Shown: positions 7,786-15,719 of the stretch, piece by piece
How the letters are laid out: each line of letters opens with the position of its first letter
Numbering within the stretch: the first letter of the stretch is position 1
From: Candidatus Burarchaeum australiense
GTDB taxonomy: Archaea; Micrarchaeota; Micrarchaeia; Burarchaeales; Burarchaeaceae
Length of the DNA: 32,021 bases
Reading direction: 5' to 3'
Assembly: GCA_902386535.1 (NCBI GenBank)
Contig: CABMJK010000045.1
Location: 1-32,021 of the forward strand
Translations under genes and position numbers: made by a program
Notes under the pieces: model-generated
Seen by the model: only the letters and a program-made list of their open reading frames with translations
Databases searched by the model: none
What the model was told of the DNA's origin: nothing

Positions 7786-8157
7786 ATGATGGGTATTCTT
7801 CAGCGTCTTTCGCATGCTCTTGGAGTTGGTAAGGGTATGGACATAGAGGAATACATGGACACGATCGAGTTAGAGAACGTGGACATGATGCACGAGGCTG
7901 CCGACTTCTATGTCAAGCCCGTGGCCCTCGAGAGCGAGGCGGATGCCAAGGTCATCGCCGAGGAACTCAAGAACAGGAACATTATCCTGCTCAATATAAC
8001 CCCCATGGCTAGGAACCAGCCGAAGCTCAAGATGATCGTCAACGAGCTCAAGAAGTTCGTCACGAAGCTCGACGGCGACATCGCGCGCATCGACGACGAG
8101 AAAATACTTCTCACACCTTCCAAGGTGAAGATAGTCAAGTCGAAGCACACCAAGTAG
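7786..8157 (+). CDS. sepF: Cell division protein SepF
   Basis: A 123-residue archaeal SepF. The N-terminus (MMGILQRLSHALGVG) can form an amphipathic membrane-binding helix. The core from about residue 40 (YVKPVALESEADAKVIAEELKNRNIILLNITPM) and the C-terminal strand segment (KKFVTKLDGDIARIDDEKILLTPSKVKIV) match the SepF/DUF552 fold. In archaea SepF anchors FtsZ to the membrane at the division site. The first of two adjacent ATGs has a strong GAGGTGAG directly before it; either could be used. It shares a divergent promoter region with cdc6, which links division to replication initiation in this genome. Confidence 0.93.
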   Translation: MMGILQRLSHALGVGKGMDIEEYMDTIELENVDMMHEAADFYVKPVALESEADAKVIAEELKNRNIILLNITPMARNQPKLKMIVNELKKFVTKLDGDIARIDDEKILLTPSKVKIVKSKHTK

Positions 8158-8186
8158 GGTCCAGACATTTTTTGACCTGACTGCAA

Positions 8187-8226
8187 GGGGTAGGGCGTTT
8201 GCTCTCCCCCATCTGCTTCTTTTTTC
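8187..8226 (+). terminator. Possible terminator after sepF
   Basis: GGGGTAG and CTCTCCCC can form an imperfect stem, followed about 10 bases later by a run of six T (8220-8225). Another six-T run occurs at 8168-8173. In archaea T-runs alone can stop transcription. The space between sepF and the convergent gene ending at 8279 shows nothing else. Confidence 0.4.
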
Positions 8227-8278
8227 TCTCCTGCCGAGCCCGGGCTACCTGCTGTTTACTGGCTGCTCCAATCAGGCA

Positions 8279-8842
8279 TCAGGCCGCAATTCCCTTTCTC
8301 TTCTCGACATTCTTCTGCGGCGCCACCGACAGGACTACGTAGTCCTGCGAACTCGCGATGCTCGCCACTTTCGCAAGCATGGCATTCAGCTTTTGCACGA
8401 TGCTGCTATCAAGCGTTTTTCCCGCCAGGCCCAGTATTTCCCTCACCAGCACCTTGGGCTCCTCGTGCATGCCGTTGGTGGCGATTATCTTGCTATCGAC
8501 GAATATGCCGTAAACGGTTTCCCCGAACTTCACCAGTTCTAGCGTATGCTTCTTCCCCCCGCTGTCGCCCAGCGGCAATGCGTAGTGCAGGAACTGCTGC
8601 TCGCTTTCCTTCACGCACGAGCCCTCGAGGAAGCTCACGCCCCATATCCTTACCGGCCCCTTCTGCAGCAGCACCCTCGCCTCCTGCAGCAGGTCAAGTG
8701 CCGTGGCGACGTTGCCCGTTCTCCTGAGCAGCGCCAGCTCGACCGCGGGCAGCCCGTACTTCGTGATGTCGTACTTCAGCACGAGCAGCTTGCCGTTCAG
8801 GTAAAGCGAGCCTGCCTTTTCGGTAAGCGAAAGTTTTTGCAT
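8279..8842 (-). CDS. Unrecognised 187-residue protein
   Basis: I do not recognise this family. The protein looks soluble, with a helical first half (VELALLRRTGNVATALDLLQEARVLL) and a mixed strand/helix second half (KKHTLELVKFGETVYGIFVDSKIIATNG). It ends in a basic tail (KNVEKRKGIAA). There is no signal peptide, membrane helix, cysteine cluster or catalytic motif that I can name. It has its own TATA box about 25 bases before the ATG, so its message should be leaderless. It lies just downstream of the TrmJ-like gene and converges with sepF. The codon use looks like its neighbours, so it is likely a real gene. Confidence 0.7.
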   Translation of the reverse strand: MQKLSLTEKAGSLYLNGKLLVLKYDITKYGLPAVELALLRRTGNVATALDLLQEARVLLQKGPVRIWGVSFLEGSCVKESEQQFLHYALPLGDSGGKKHTLELVKFGETVYGIFVDSKIIATNGMHEEPKVLVREILGLAGKTLDSSIVQKLNAMLAKVASIASSQDYVVLSVAPQKNVEKRKGIAA

Positions 8843-8863
8843 GCGGTGTTAACGCTGGCGGAT

Positions 8864-8875
8864 GTTTATAAATGC
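8864..8875 (-). promoter_or_regulatory. TATA box for the gene at 8279-8842
   Basis: On the minus strand it reads GCATTTATAAAC, centred about 27 bases before the ATG at 8842, so transcription should start at or next to the start codon. It lies directly after the stop of the TrmJ-like gene. Confidence 0.7.
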
Positions 8876-9553
8876 TTACTTGGTCTCCGCGTCCTTCAGC
8901 CCGGCCAGCATCGAGCGGGCCTCGAGCGACGAGACGAGCGCCCTCTCAACCACGTTCCTGAAAGCAGCGGTTATCTTGGCCGGGTCGCGCACCTTGCCCC
9001 TGCGCGCAATCCTGCCGAACGCCTTCACGAGTTCCTGCCTCTCCTTCCTTGGCGCCAGGCCTTCCCAGGTTCCTCCCTTTGCGCCCCTCAGCTCATAGAG
9101 CATTATTGCCAGCGCGTGGGAGAGGTTCAGCACCGGGTAGCTGCCGTCAGCCTCGACCGTGGCCAGGAAATCGCACAGCCTGATTTCTTCGGGCGTCAGC
9201 CCCATGCCCTCGCGGCCGAGAAGCAGCGCGACCTTCCCCTTCACTCGCCTAACTTTTTTCGCAAGCTCGGCAATGGACATGGGATTGCGTATGACTCCCT
9301 TGCCCCTTCGCGCAATGCCCGTGGTGCCGACCACCAGCGAGCAGCCTTCCACTGCCTGCCCGATGCCGCGCACCTTCTTGGCTGCCTTCAGCACGTCGGC
9401 TCCGTGCTTGGAATACATGAGGGCCTCGAAGCCCAGGGGGCATTTCGGGCTGACGAGAACGAGTTCGCGGAAGCCGAAGTTCCTCATGGCGCGGCAGCAA
9501 TAGCCCACGTTTATGTCATGCTCGGGCTCTACGAGAACGACTCTTATTTCCAT
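8876..9553 (-). CDS. TrmJ-like SPOUT RNA 2'-O-methyltransferase
   Basis: A 225-residue SpoU-type methyltransferase. The three knot motifs are visible: NVGYCCRAMRNFG (motif 1, about residues 16-28), ALLLGREGMGLT (motif 2, about 128-139) and YPVLNLSHALAIMLYEL (motif 3, about 158-174). The sequence opens with IRVVLVEPEHDINVG, as in the TrmJ group, which methylates the ribose at tRNA position 32. The C-terminal 50 residues form a helical extension. It lies 69 bases behind the HemK-type methyltransferase gene on the same strand, within a set of translation-quality genes. Substrate assignment is by family resemblance only. Confidence 0.88.
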   Translation of the reverse strand: MEIRVVLVEPEHDINVGYCCRAMRNFGFRELVLVSPKCPLGFEALMYSKHGADVLKAAKKVRGIGQAVEGCSLVVGTTGIARRGKGVIRNPMSIAELAKKVRRVKGKVALLLGREGMGLTPEEIRLCDFLATVEADGSYPVLNLSHALAIMLYELRGAKGGTWEGLAPRKERQELVKAFGRIARRGKVRDPAKITAAFRNVVERALVSSLEARSMLAGLKDAETK

Positions 9554-9622
9554 GGCTTCACTTCACGGCCTTTCAGCGCGCTTTCCGCTCTCCAGCCTTT
9601 CGTCGCGTCTTCCAGCCTCCTT

Positions 9623-10237
9623 CTACTGCTTCTTGGCGGCAATCACGGCCAGCTTTTCCTGGAACAGGGAAATTTCCTCGAGCACCTGCGGCTTCATGCC
9701 CTTTCCCTTCAGCGCCGCAAGGGTTTCGTTTATGCCGGAAAGCGAACTGGCGAGCGTGAGCGCCACGCCGCCTTTTTTCAGGAAATCCGGCGCCCCGGCC
9801 AGAAACCGGTCTATGATCTCGCGGCCTCCCTCTCCGCCGTTCCAGGCCGCGTCTATCGCCCCGGCAACCTTCTCCCCCTCGCCCGTGGGAAGATAGGGCG
9901 GGTTGAAAATTATCAGGTCAAACTGCGAGTCATCCAGCTCGTTGAAAAGGTCGCCTTCCAGGAACTCGCATTCCCTCCCGTTCTGCTCCGCGTTGAACCT
10001 GGCATTTTCCACGGCGAGCCTGTTTATGTCCACGCCCAGCACCGAGCTCTCCTCCCCGGCCGCCACCAATGCCTGGATGCCGCTCCCGGTGCCCATGTCC
10101 AGCACGTCGCCTTCTGCAAACTTCGGCACGTGCCTTGCCAGCAGGAAGGAATCCTCTGCCGGCTCGTACACGTCGGAATGAACCTTGAGCACGAGGTCTT
10201 CAAAGTAGACTTTTTTGCAATTCGAGAAGTCTGGCAT
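9623..10237 (-). CDS. HemK/Mtq2-like glutamine methyltransferase
   Basis: A 204-residue class I methyltransferase. The N-terminal VYEPAEDSFLLARHV motif is typical of the archaeal and eukaryotic HemK-related group. The SAM-binding loop is VLDMGTGSGIQAL and the catalytic NPPY is in IIFNPPYLPTGEGE. This short form, lacking the bacterial N-terminal domain, corresponds to Mtq2, which methylates the GGQ glutamine of release factor aRF1 together with Trm112. Its ATG lies inside the end of the Sua5 gene (38-base overlap), so the two are translationally coupled. No Trm112 gene is visible in the window. Confidence 0.9.
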   Translation of the reverse strand: MPDFSNCKKVYFEDLVLKVHSDVYEPAEDSFLLARHVPKFAEGDVLDMGTGSGIQALVAAGEESSVLGVDINRLAVENARFNAEQNGRECEFLEGDLFNELDDSQFDLIIFNPPYLPTGEGEKVAGAIDAAWNGGEGGREIIDRFLAGAPDFLKKGGVALTLASSLSGINETLAALKGKGMKPQVLEEISLFQEKLAVIAAKKQ

Positions 10238-10814
10238 AGCCTGCCCCGCGCCTGAGCACTACGGGTGTGTTTCCGCGCATGTCTACCACCGTGGAGGACT
10301 CGCGCAGTGCGCAGGGTCCGCCGTCAACGACCACGGCAACGCCGTCCCTTATGCTGCCATCCAGCTCTTCCATGTCGCAGGCCGGCGGCTTGCCGGAAAT
10401 GTTGGCACTCGTAGATATTATCGGGAAGCCGAGCTGGTGCACCAGCGTAAGCGTGAAATCGTTCTTGGGAATCCTTATGCCTATGGTGTCTCCGGCCGCG
10501 CTCCTGGCAATCTTCTCTCCTTTCCTGTCGAGCACGAAGGTATAGGGACCGGGCAGCAGCTGCTTGGCGTATTTGGCGGCCAGCGGGCTGACGACGCAGT
10601 ATTGTTCGGCCATCGCCATGTCCGTTACCACGATGGATATGGGTTTGCCCTCCCGGTTCTTGAGCGTATCGACCTTGCGCACCGCGGTTTCGCTCCTAGC
10701 ATCCGCGCCTATGCCGTAAATGGTGTCAGTGGGATAGACTATGAGGTCCCCTTTCCTCACCGCCTCCGAGGCCAGGGCTATGGATTTTGGATCAGTCGTC
10801 TTAACGAGCATCAT
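10200..10814 (-). CDS. Threonylcarbamoyl-AMP synthase, Sua5/YrdC family
   Basis: A 204-residue YrdC-fold protein that makes threonylcarbamoyl-AMP, the precursor of t6A at tRNA position 37. Visible motifs include VYPTDTIYGIGADA, LKNREGKPISIVV, LLPGPYTFVLDRK, GIRIPKN and ISTSANISGKPP. The length is that of the YrdC domain alone, without the Sua5 C-terminal domain. Two adjacent ATGs (10814 and 10811) stand about 30 bases behind a TATA box, so the message is nearly leaderless. The Mtq2-like gene overlaps its end. Its ANN-decoding substrates include tRNA-Lys, which is also encoded in this window. Confidence 0.93.
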   Translation of the reverse strand: MMLVKTTDPKSIALASEAVRKGDLIVYPTDTIYGIGADARSETAVRKVDTLKNREGKPISIVVTDMAMAEQYCVVSPLAAKYAKQLLPGPYTFVLDRKGEKIARSAAGDTIGIRIPKNDFTLTLVHQLGFPIISTSANISGKPPACDMEELDGSIRDGVAVVVDGGPCALRESSTVVDMRGNTPVVLRRGAGYARLLELQKSLL

Positions 10815-10838
10815 GTTAGGTGGACTTTCCCGAGCAAG

Positions 10839-10855
10839 GCTTATAAGTATATTTC
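10839..10855 (-). promoter_or_regulatory. TATA box for the Sua5 gene
   Basis: On the minus strand it reads AAATATACTTATAAGCC. It lies about 30 bases before the ATG pair at 10814, consistent with a leaderless message for sua5-mtq2-trmJ. Confidence 0.65.
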
Positions 10856-10892
10856 CCTTGTCCCTACTGCGCCATCTATAGTCTCTATATAG

Positions 10893-11675
10893 TTAATCCG
10901 CGTCCGCTTTTTCCTTCTGCCCGTTTTTTCCCATCGCAAGTATTTTTTCCAGCGCCCCCTCCCTCTTCACTCCATATTTCGCGAAATAGTGCAGCACGTT
11001 CGTCACGTCGCGCCGCAAAAACTCCTCTGCCTTTTGGTGCCTTCGCAGCACGCCCTGCCCCACATCGATGAGGTAAGGCTCGGCCGGTTGCCCGTGCATC
11101 AGCACGTTGAACTCGCTCACGTCCGCGTGCACGAAGCCTGCCTTCCAGAGTTTGCCCACCATCTCGAGCAGCTGGTCGCAGTGCCTCTCAGGCTCCTCGC
11201 TCCCGACCGCCTGCAGCGTCGAGTCCGGGATGCCCTGCTCGCCCAGGAACTGCATCACGAGCACGTTGTTCTTGAATGCAATGGGCCTCGGCACGTTCAC
11301 TCCCGCCTCCTGGCACAGGCGCAGGTTGCGGAACTCCTTGCTGACCCAGGCATGCACTATGCCTCGCTTGTCGTTGCTTATGTGCGTGAAGCGCGGGTCG
11401 CCGTTGATGTAGTCCTGCATGCGCTGGAAGTTGCCGGTCTCGACGCGGTAGATCTTCACCGCCGCATAGCCGTCCGGCGTGGTGGCCCTGAAGACGTTCG
11501 CCTCCTTGCCCTTCTCAATCGGATAATCGACGCTTCGCAGCACTCCGTTCTTTATGAACTCGCTCAGGAGAAGCATGGTGGGCTTGTCGAAGACCTCGCT
11601 CTCAATCAGGTATTTCTCCTTCATCTGCTTCTGCTCCCGCTCCGGCTGCTTCCGCTTCGATTCCCTCCTTGTCAT
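10893..11675 (-). CDS. rio1: Atypical protein kinase Rio1
   Basis: A 260-residue RIO-family kinase/ATPase needed for maturation of the small ribosomal subunit. The N-terminal helical region leads to the nucleotide loop EKGKEANVFRATT (about residues 59-71) and the lysine in AAVKIYRVET. The catalytic loop is HADVSEFNVL and the metal-binding loop YLIDVGQGV, both standard for RIO1. The first 20 residues and the last 12 are highly charged. A TATA box (minus strand, around 11695-11707) lies 25 bases before the ATG, so it has its own promoter, although it follows aIF1A on the same strand. Confidence 0.95.
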   Translation of the reverse strand: MTRRESKRKQPEREQKQMKEKYLIESEVFDKPTMLLLSEFIKNGVLRSVDYPIEKGKEANVFRATTPDGYAAVKIYRVETGNFQRMQDYINGDPRFTHISNDKRGIVHAWVSKEFRNLRLCQEAGVNVPRPIAFKNNVLVMQFLGEQGIPDSTLQAVGSEEPERHCDQLLEMVGKLWKAGFVHADVSEFNVLMHGQPAEPYLIDVGQGVLRRHQKAEEFLRRDVTNVLHYFAKYGVKREGALEKILAMGKNGQKEKADAD

Positions 11676-11694
11676 GAAGAAGAAATGGGGCTGC

Positions 11695-11707
11695 GCCTAT
11701 AATACCC
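11695..11707 (-). promoter_or_regulatory. TATA box for rio1
   Basis: GGTATTATAGGC on the minus strand, about 25 bases before the ATG at 11675, predicts a near-leaderless transcript. Confidence 0.6.
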
Positions 11708-11769
11708 TTTCCGCATTCGCAGGGGGCGCGGCAGATTTCAGTCCTCGTCTCCCGCCTTCCGCAAAAAGC

Positions 11770-12057
11770 TCAGTCCTTGTAATAGCCTTTCCTTCTCAGC
11801 CAGTCTGCCTGCACCTTCGTGTAGCGCCACTTCACGTCGCCTTTCCTGTCGCCGTCGATTTCCCACGGCTCGACCACGACCACGTCGCCTTCCCGCACCC
11901 AGATGAACCTTCTGATATTGCCCGGAATCCGGCAGAGTCTTTCCTTCCCGTCGCTGCATTTCACCTGCACGCGCGAGCCGCCCATCATGCCGATGACCTC
12001 TCCGAGTATCTCGCCCTCTTTCGGTATCCTTATCTTCATCGGTGCTTCTTCAACCAA
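11770..12057 (-). CDS. eif1a: Translation initiation factor aIF1A
   Basis: A 95-residue S1/OB-fold protein that binds the ribosomal A site during initiation. The core is [42 protein letters not shown] and [20 protein letters not shown], all strongly conserved in the family. The frame starts with a TTG at 12057; an in-frame ATG at 12039 would give the shorter form [10 protein letters not shown], also acceptable for the family. It follows the aIF2-beta gene by 42 bases on the same strand, and I see no convincing TATA box between them, so the two initiation factors are likely cotranscribed. Confidence 0.94.
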   Translation of the reverse strand: MVEEAPMKIRIPKEGEILGEVIGMMGGSRVQVKCSDGKERLCRIPGNIRRFIWVREGDVVVVEPWEIDGDRKGDVKWRYTKVQADWLRRKGYYKD

Positions 12058-12099
12058 AATATCAACCCCAACCTGAACAACAAGCCCCGCCCTGTTTCA

Positions 12100-12507
12100 T
12101 CATCCTCTGACTGGCGACCTCGCCCCGCAGGCCTCGCACACCAGCATCTTCACGCCGTGCTCGCCCGTGACTATGTTCGTGTCCGGCTTCTTGCATTCCT
12201 TGCACATCACGAAAGCCTCGTAGAAATTCTTCAGCTTCTCGTTCACCACGCGCGGGTTGAACTTCCCGTGCAGCACGAGCCTCTGGCCCTCCCTGGTGAC
12301 GGGCACGGCCAGCTCCTTCTGCATGTACTTGAGCATCTGCTCGGGCGGCCTCCTGAGCGTGCTGGCTATGGCCTCGAAGTTCTTCACAATGGTCTTGCTT
12401 CCCTGTGGCAGCACGTCGGCTACCGGCATCTCGAACCTTTCGCCCGTGCCGCTCTTCTGCGGCACTGCCTGGTAAGCCCTGTCAAGCAAATCAGTGTATT
12501 CCGCCAT
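12100..12507 (-). CDS. eif2b: Translation initiation factor aIF2, beta subunit
   Basis: A 135-residue aIF2-beta, part of the heterotrimer that carries initiator tRNA. The central domain includes KTIVKNFEAIASTLRRPPEQ, MLKYMQKELAV and LHGKFNPRVVNEKLKNFYEAFVMC. The C-terminal zinc ribbon uses C102, C105, C124 and C127 (CKEC and CEAC). The length is normal for archaea. A TATA box sits about 30 bases before the ATG, so this gene heads the unit that continues into aIF1A. Confidence 0.96.
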   Translation of the reverse strand: MAEYTDLLDRAYQAVPQKSGTGERFEMPVADVLPQGSKTIVKNFEAIASTLRRPPEQMLKYMQKELAVPVTREGQRLVLHGKFNPRVVNEKLKNFYEAFVMCKECKKPDTNIVTGEHGVKMLVCEACGARSPVRG

Positions 12508-12535
12508 GTCATCAGCTACTCTTCTTTCGAGGCTA

Positions 12536-12548
12536 CAATTTATAATCC
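12536..12548 (-). promoter_or_regulatory. TATA box for the aIF2-beta/aIF1A unit
   Basis: GGATTATAAATTG on the minus strand lies about 30 bases before the ATG at 12507. It abuts the end of the upstream A22 protease gene. Confidence 0.65.
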
Positions 12549-12549
12549 A

Positions 12550-13449
12550 TTACAGCCCCGCAAGCTGTACAAGTGCGAGTGCAATAATGCCGGCTGCGGT
12601 AAGGGGCGGCAGCGCCGGAAGGAACACCCGTTTCTCGCTCACGTACCAGAGCACGAAATAAAGCGCGATTGCGGAGGCGGCCACGATGGCCAGCGGCGCG
12701 ATGAGGCTCCCGCTCTTGTAGGATGAGACTGCGAGCATGAGCGGCACCGCGATGTCGCCCGTGCCGAGCTCAAGGCTCGATTTCCTCTCCTCCTCCCTGA
12801 ACTTCGGCCCGGCGCCCTTCCTCTTCTGGGCGGGCGTGGGCTGCACGGGCACGCGCACCTTCTCGACGCTCTCGGCATTCACCGAGAACGAGAGGTTCCT
12901 GCCCCCCAACTCGCGCGCCATCGTCACCATGTGCCGCGTGCCGAAAACAGCCCAGATGTCGTAGATGGACAGGCCGACCATGAACAGCACCGCGGGCAGC
13001 GGGTCGAACGAGAAGCCGAAGACCGCGCCCACGCCCGCGCTTGCTATGACTGCGGTCGTGTTCTTCAGCGAAGGCATCACGAACTTGGCCAGCGCGAGCG
13101 CCAGGGAAAGCAGGAGCGAGAGTTCCAGGTAATCCGGAATCCCGAACGCGAACAGCACCACGTAGAAGACGATGTTCGAAGCCCCGAACACGATGCCTGC
13201 CTCCAGGAGCTTGTAGAGCATCACGCCGTGGTAGACCCGGATGACGAGGAGCAGGAGCGCCGCGCCCGCGAGTATGTAGAGCATGAGGACCAGCGAGCTT
13301 TCGGCATTGCCGCCGCCGGCCGGAGCCACGCTCAGCGACTCGAACTCGGAATAAAAGTGCGACTGGTCTGTCAGCGTCTTGCCCACGAACAGGCCCAGCA
13401 TCTGGGCCGTGAGGAAAAGCAGGATGATGGACGCGATTTCCTTTTTCAA
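12550..13449 (-). CDS. Presenilin/signal-peptide-peptidase-like protease, family A22
   Basis: A 299-residue multi-spanning intramembrane aspartyl protease. The two catalytic aspartates are in the paired motifs LSIYDIWAVFG (D164) and LGTGDIAVPLM (D232, the GxGD motif). The C-terminal PALPPL (about 278-283) supplies the third signature. Eight to nine hydrophobic segments can be counted, and the loop between the catalytic helices is long and charged (KRKGAGPKFREEERKSS). The start is a TTG preceded by GGGGTAC, with an AT-rich TATA-like stretch further up. It lies 96 bases behind mcm on the same strand. The family cleaves transmembrane helices of signal peptides or membrane proteins; the substrate here is unknown. 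Confidence 0.93.
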   Translation of the reverse strand: MKKEIASIILLFLTAQMLGLFVGKTLTDQSHFYSEFESLSVAPAGGGNAESSLVLMLYILAGAALLLLVIRVYHGVMLYKLLEAGIVFGASNIVFYVVLFAFGIPDYLELSLLLSLALALAKFVMPSLKNTTAVIASAGVGAVFGFSFDPLPAVLFMVGLSIYDIWAVFGTRHMVTMARELGGRNLSFSVNAESVEKVRVPVQPTPAQKRKGAGPKFREEERKSSLELGTGDIAVPLMLAVSSYKSGSLIAPLAIVAASAIALYFVLWYVSEKRVFLPALPPLTAAGIIALALVQLAGL

Positions 13450-13545
13450 TTACGTGTACCCCATTGCTATTTTATTCTTTGCATCCTTCCGCGCCCGCGT
13501 CCAACCGCCCAATTCCCCAACCCGCACTCGCGTCTAGCCGCCAGC

Positions 13546-15633
13546 CTAATCGTAGTGCTTCACGATCTTGATGAACCCGTGCTTCGGCTTGTAATAATCT
13601 CCCTTGGTCACCTTCTCGTCTATGAGCTGCAGCACCACGCGCTCGTCGATGCCCTGCGCCTTGGCCGCGTCCACGACAGCCTTCAATTCCACCATGTCCG
13701 AGTTGCGCTGCAGGTCTGCCACCAGGTCTATCACAGTGTTGAACTTGTCTATCTTGGACTTCTGCTGGCCGGTAATCATGTCAATGTCGAGCGTCTGCGT
13801 GGTCATGTCGAAGGCCGTCTGCCTGAGCACGAATTCCATCAGCCTTATAGCCCTTTCCGAGTCTGCCACGGTCACTTCCTGGCTGAGCCTGAGCTTGGCC
13901 ACTGCCTGGCTCATGCGGATGAGGCCCTCGAGCTGCCGGGGCGTGATGGGCACGGGCCCGCCGCGCTTTCCGAGGCTCCTCATCTCCTCATAGTATGACC
14001 TGAGCCTGTCCGACGCCTCCTGCGAAAGAACCGGCCTTATGGTCTTGCGCGCGTAGGCGATGTACTTGCGCAGCAGCTCTGTCGGTATGAGAGGCACGTC
14101 GCTCGAGACCGGCGGGGGCGTGCCGAGCACCGCGCTCCTGTGCGAGTCTAGCACGAACTCCGCGAGCTTCTTGTCCTGGGACGGGTCGAGCACGTCCTTG
14201 ATGGGGAATATGAGGTCGAAGCGCGAGATAAGCGTTGGTATGATTTTGAACTGGTCGGCCACGCTCTTGCTCTGGTCGAACCTGCCGAACTCCGGGTTGG
14301 CCGCTGCCAGTATGGCCGTCTTGGCCTTCATCTGCGCCACTATGCCAGCCTTTGCTATGCTGACCCTCTGCGATTCCATCACTTCGTGCAGCGCGCCCTT
14401 GTCCTCGTCGCTCACCTTGTCAAATTCGTCGATGGACGCAATCCCTCCGCTTGCGAGCACGAGCGCTCCTGCCTTGAGCACCCAGCCCCCTTCGCCGAAG
14501 CCCATGTCCGTGTCCTTCTCGGCCGAGGCCGTGAGGCCAACGCCGGTCAGCGTCTTGCCGCCCACGAAAATGCTCTTGGGCGCAATCTGCTGCACGTATT
14601 GCAGGAAGCGCGTCTTTCCAACGCCCGGGTCTCCGATGAGCAGGATGTGCATGTCGCTCCTTATCTTGCCTCCTCCTGACAGCGTGAGGTCGGGCGTGCC
14701 CCCGAAAAGCTGGAGCGCGATGCCCTCCTTCACTTCGTGATAACCATAGAGTGCGGGTGCGATGGAGCCTATGACTTTTTCATACAGCTTCGGGTCCTTG
14801 GACAGCGCCAGGATTTCCTCCTCCTCCTGCTTGGTAAGCTCCATTTCCTCGAACTCCCTCTGCTGCTTCTTCATGTGCACCGTGTCCACGTACATCGAGT
14901 AGCCTATCTTGCCCTTTATCGGCGGTATTATGCGCAGGACCCCGGTGATCGTCACGTTGTCGCCCGGCACGATGGTGTTGACCAGGTCATCCTCGAGCCT
15001 GATGTCGATGTGCGACGCGGGCTCGCCGCCCCTCAGTTTTTCGAGCGGCTCCTGCGAGTCCGCCCTCTGCAGGTTCACGAAATAGGAGCGGTCCTCGTCA
15101 ATGGTCAGGCCCTTGCGCTTGCACGATTCGCACACGCTCGGCTCGTGGAAGTTCTTGCTGACGGGAATCTTGTATTCGGCATCGCAGTATTTGCACACGT
15201 AGAGCGCTATGCGCACGCGCGGCCTGACCTCCGCCCTCTTGGTCACGAGGCCGTCGAAGGTGATGAGTTTGTTGATATACTGTGCGCCCAGCTGCTCGAT
15301 GAGCAGGCCCCGGTCGGGCAGGCCGAAGAACCTCACGTGAGGCTCGAACGCTTTGCCCGGTATCTTGGGCAGCGGCATCGCCTCAAGCGCCCTCTCCGAT
15401 GCCTCGATGACCTGGTCGGGCTCCTCGATGAGCTCGTCGGCGAGCTCCACGTCGAACCGCTCGAGCTCGGCATAGTCGACTTCGAGGCTCTTCTGCGCAG
15501 GGTAGTTGGCCGCCAGTCTCTCGATTTCCTTCCTGTACTTGAGGTCGAAGAACTCCTCGAACTTCTTGATTAGGTCGTCTAGGTTGTATTCAGGCATTCC
15601 TACCGCCTCGGCCAGTTCTCTGTTACTCTCCAC
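13546..15633 (-). CDS. mcm: Replicative helicase MCM
   Basis: A 695-residue single archaeal MCM. The N-terminal domain contains a zinc site with two CxxC pairs (CKYC and CESC, about residues 146-170). The AAA+ domain has Walker A LIGDPGVGKTRF (about 333-344), Walker B in GIASIDEFDKVSDEDK, sensor 1 ILAAANPEFGRFD and the arginine finger in ISRFDLIFPI. A C-terminal winged-helix region follows (from about IDLVADLQRNSDMVELKAVV). The frame opens with a GTG at 15633. An ATG at 15599 preceded by GAGGCGGTAGGA is at least as good and would leave a long leader holding two hairpins. It shares a divergent promoter region with the peptidase gene at 15817. Confidence 0.96.
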   Translation of the reverse strand: MESNRELAEAVGMPEYNLDDLIKKFEEFFDLKYRKEIERLAANYPAQKSLEVDYAELERFDVELADELIEEPDQVIEASERALEAMPLPKIPGKAFEPHVRFFGLPDRGLLIEQLGAQYINKLITFDGLVTKRAEVRPRVRIALYVCKYCDAEYKIPVSKNFHEPSVCESCKRKGLTIDEDRSYFVNLQRADSQEPLEKLRGGEPASHIDIRLEDDLVNTIVPGDNVTITGVLRIIPPIKGKIGYSMYVDTVHMKKQQREFEEMELTKQEEEEILALSKDPKLYEKVIGSIAPALYGYHEVKEGIALQLFGGTPDLTLSGGGKIRSDMHILLIGDPGVGKTRFLQYVQQIAPKSIFVGGKTLTGVGLTASAEKDTDMGFGEGGWVLKAGALVLASGGIASIDEFDKVSDEDKGALHEVMESQRVSIAKAGIVAQMKAKTAILAAANPEFGRFDQSKSVADQFKIIPTLISRFDLIFPIKDVLDPSQDKKLAEFVLDSHRSAVLGTPPPVSSDVPLIPTELLRKYIAYARKTIRPVLSQEASDRLRSYYEEMRSLGKRGGPVPITPRQLEGLIRMSQAVAKLRLSQEVTVADSERAIRLMEFVLRQTAFDMTTQTLDIDMITGQQKSKIDKFNTVIDLVADLQRNSDMVELKAVVDAAKAQGIDERVVLQLIDEKVTKGDYYKPKHGFIKIVKHYD

Positions 15634-15645
15634 CCCGCTCCCACG

Positions 15646-15700
15646 CCCACTTTCCCTCGCGGGAAAGGGGTCCTCTTTCTCCTCCCAGAGAAAGCGGAAG
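15646..15700. repeat. Two adjacent palindromes upstream of mcm, related to the tRNA intron palindromes
   Basis: The first palindrome, TTTCCCTCGCGGGAAA (15651-15666), is flanked by CCCAC and GGGGT. The second is a 7-bp hairpin, CTTTCTC and GAGAAAG (15675-15694). Both lie between the mcm TATA box and its start codon, so they would be in the mRNA leader. The first is very like the palindrome in the second intron of tRNA-Lys (20907-20926): that copy has an extra TC on the left arm and a matching extra GA on the right, so pairing is kept. Confidence 0.7.
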
Positions 15701-15719
15701 GGGGTTATGCTTGGTTCGA

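Noticed and set aside
8546-10255. A 569-codon open frame on the plus strand
   Set aside because: It lies antisense to three well-supported genes (an unknown protein, TrmJ-like and Mtq2-like), has low-complexity His/Arg/Leu-rich composition and no start signals; such frames are common opposite GC-rich coding DNA.
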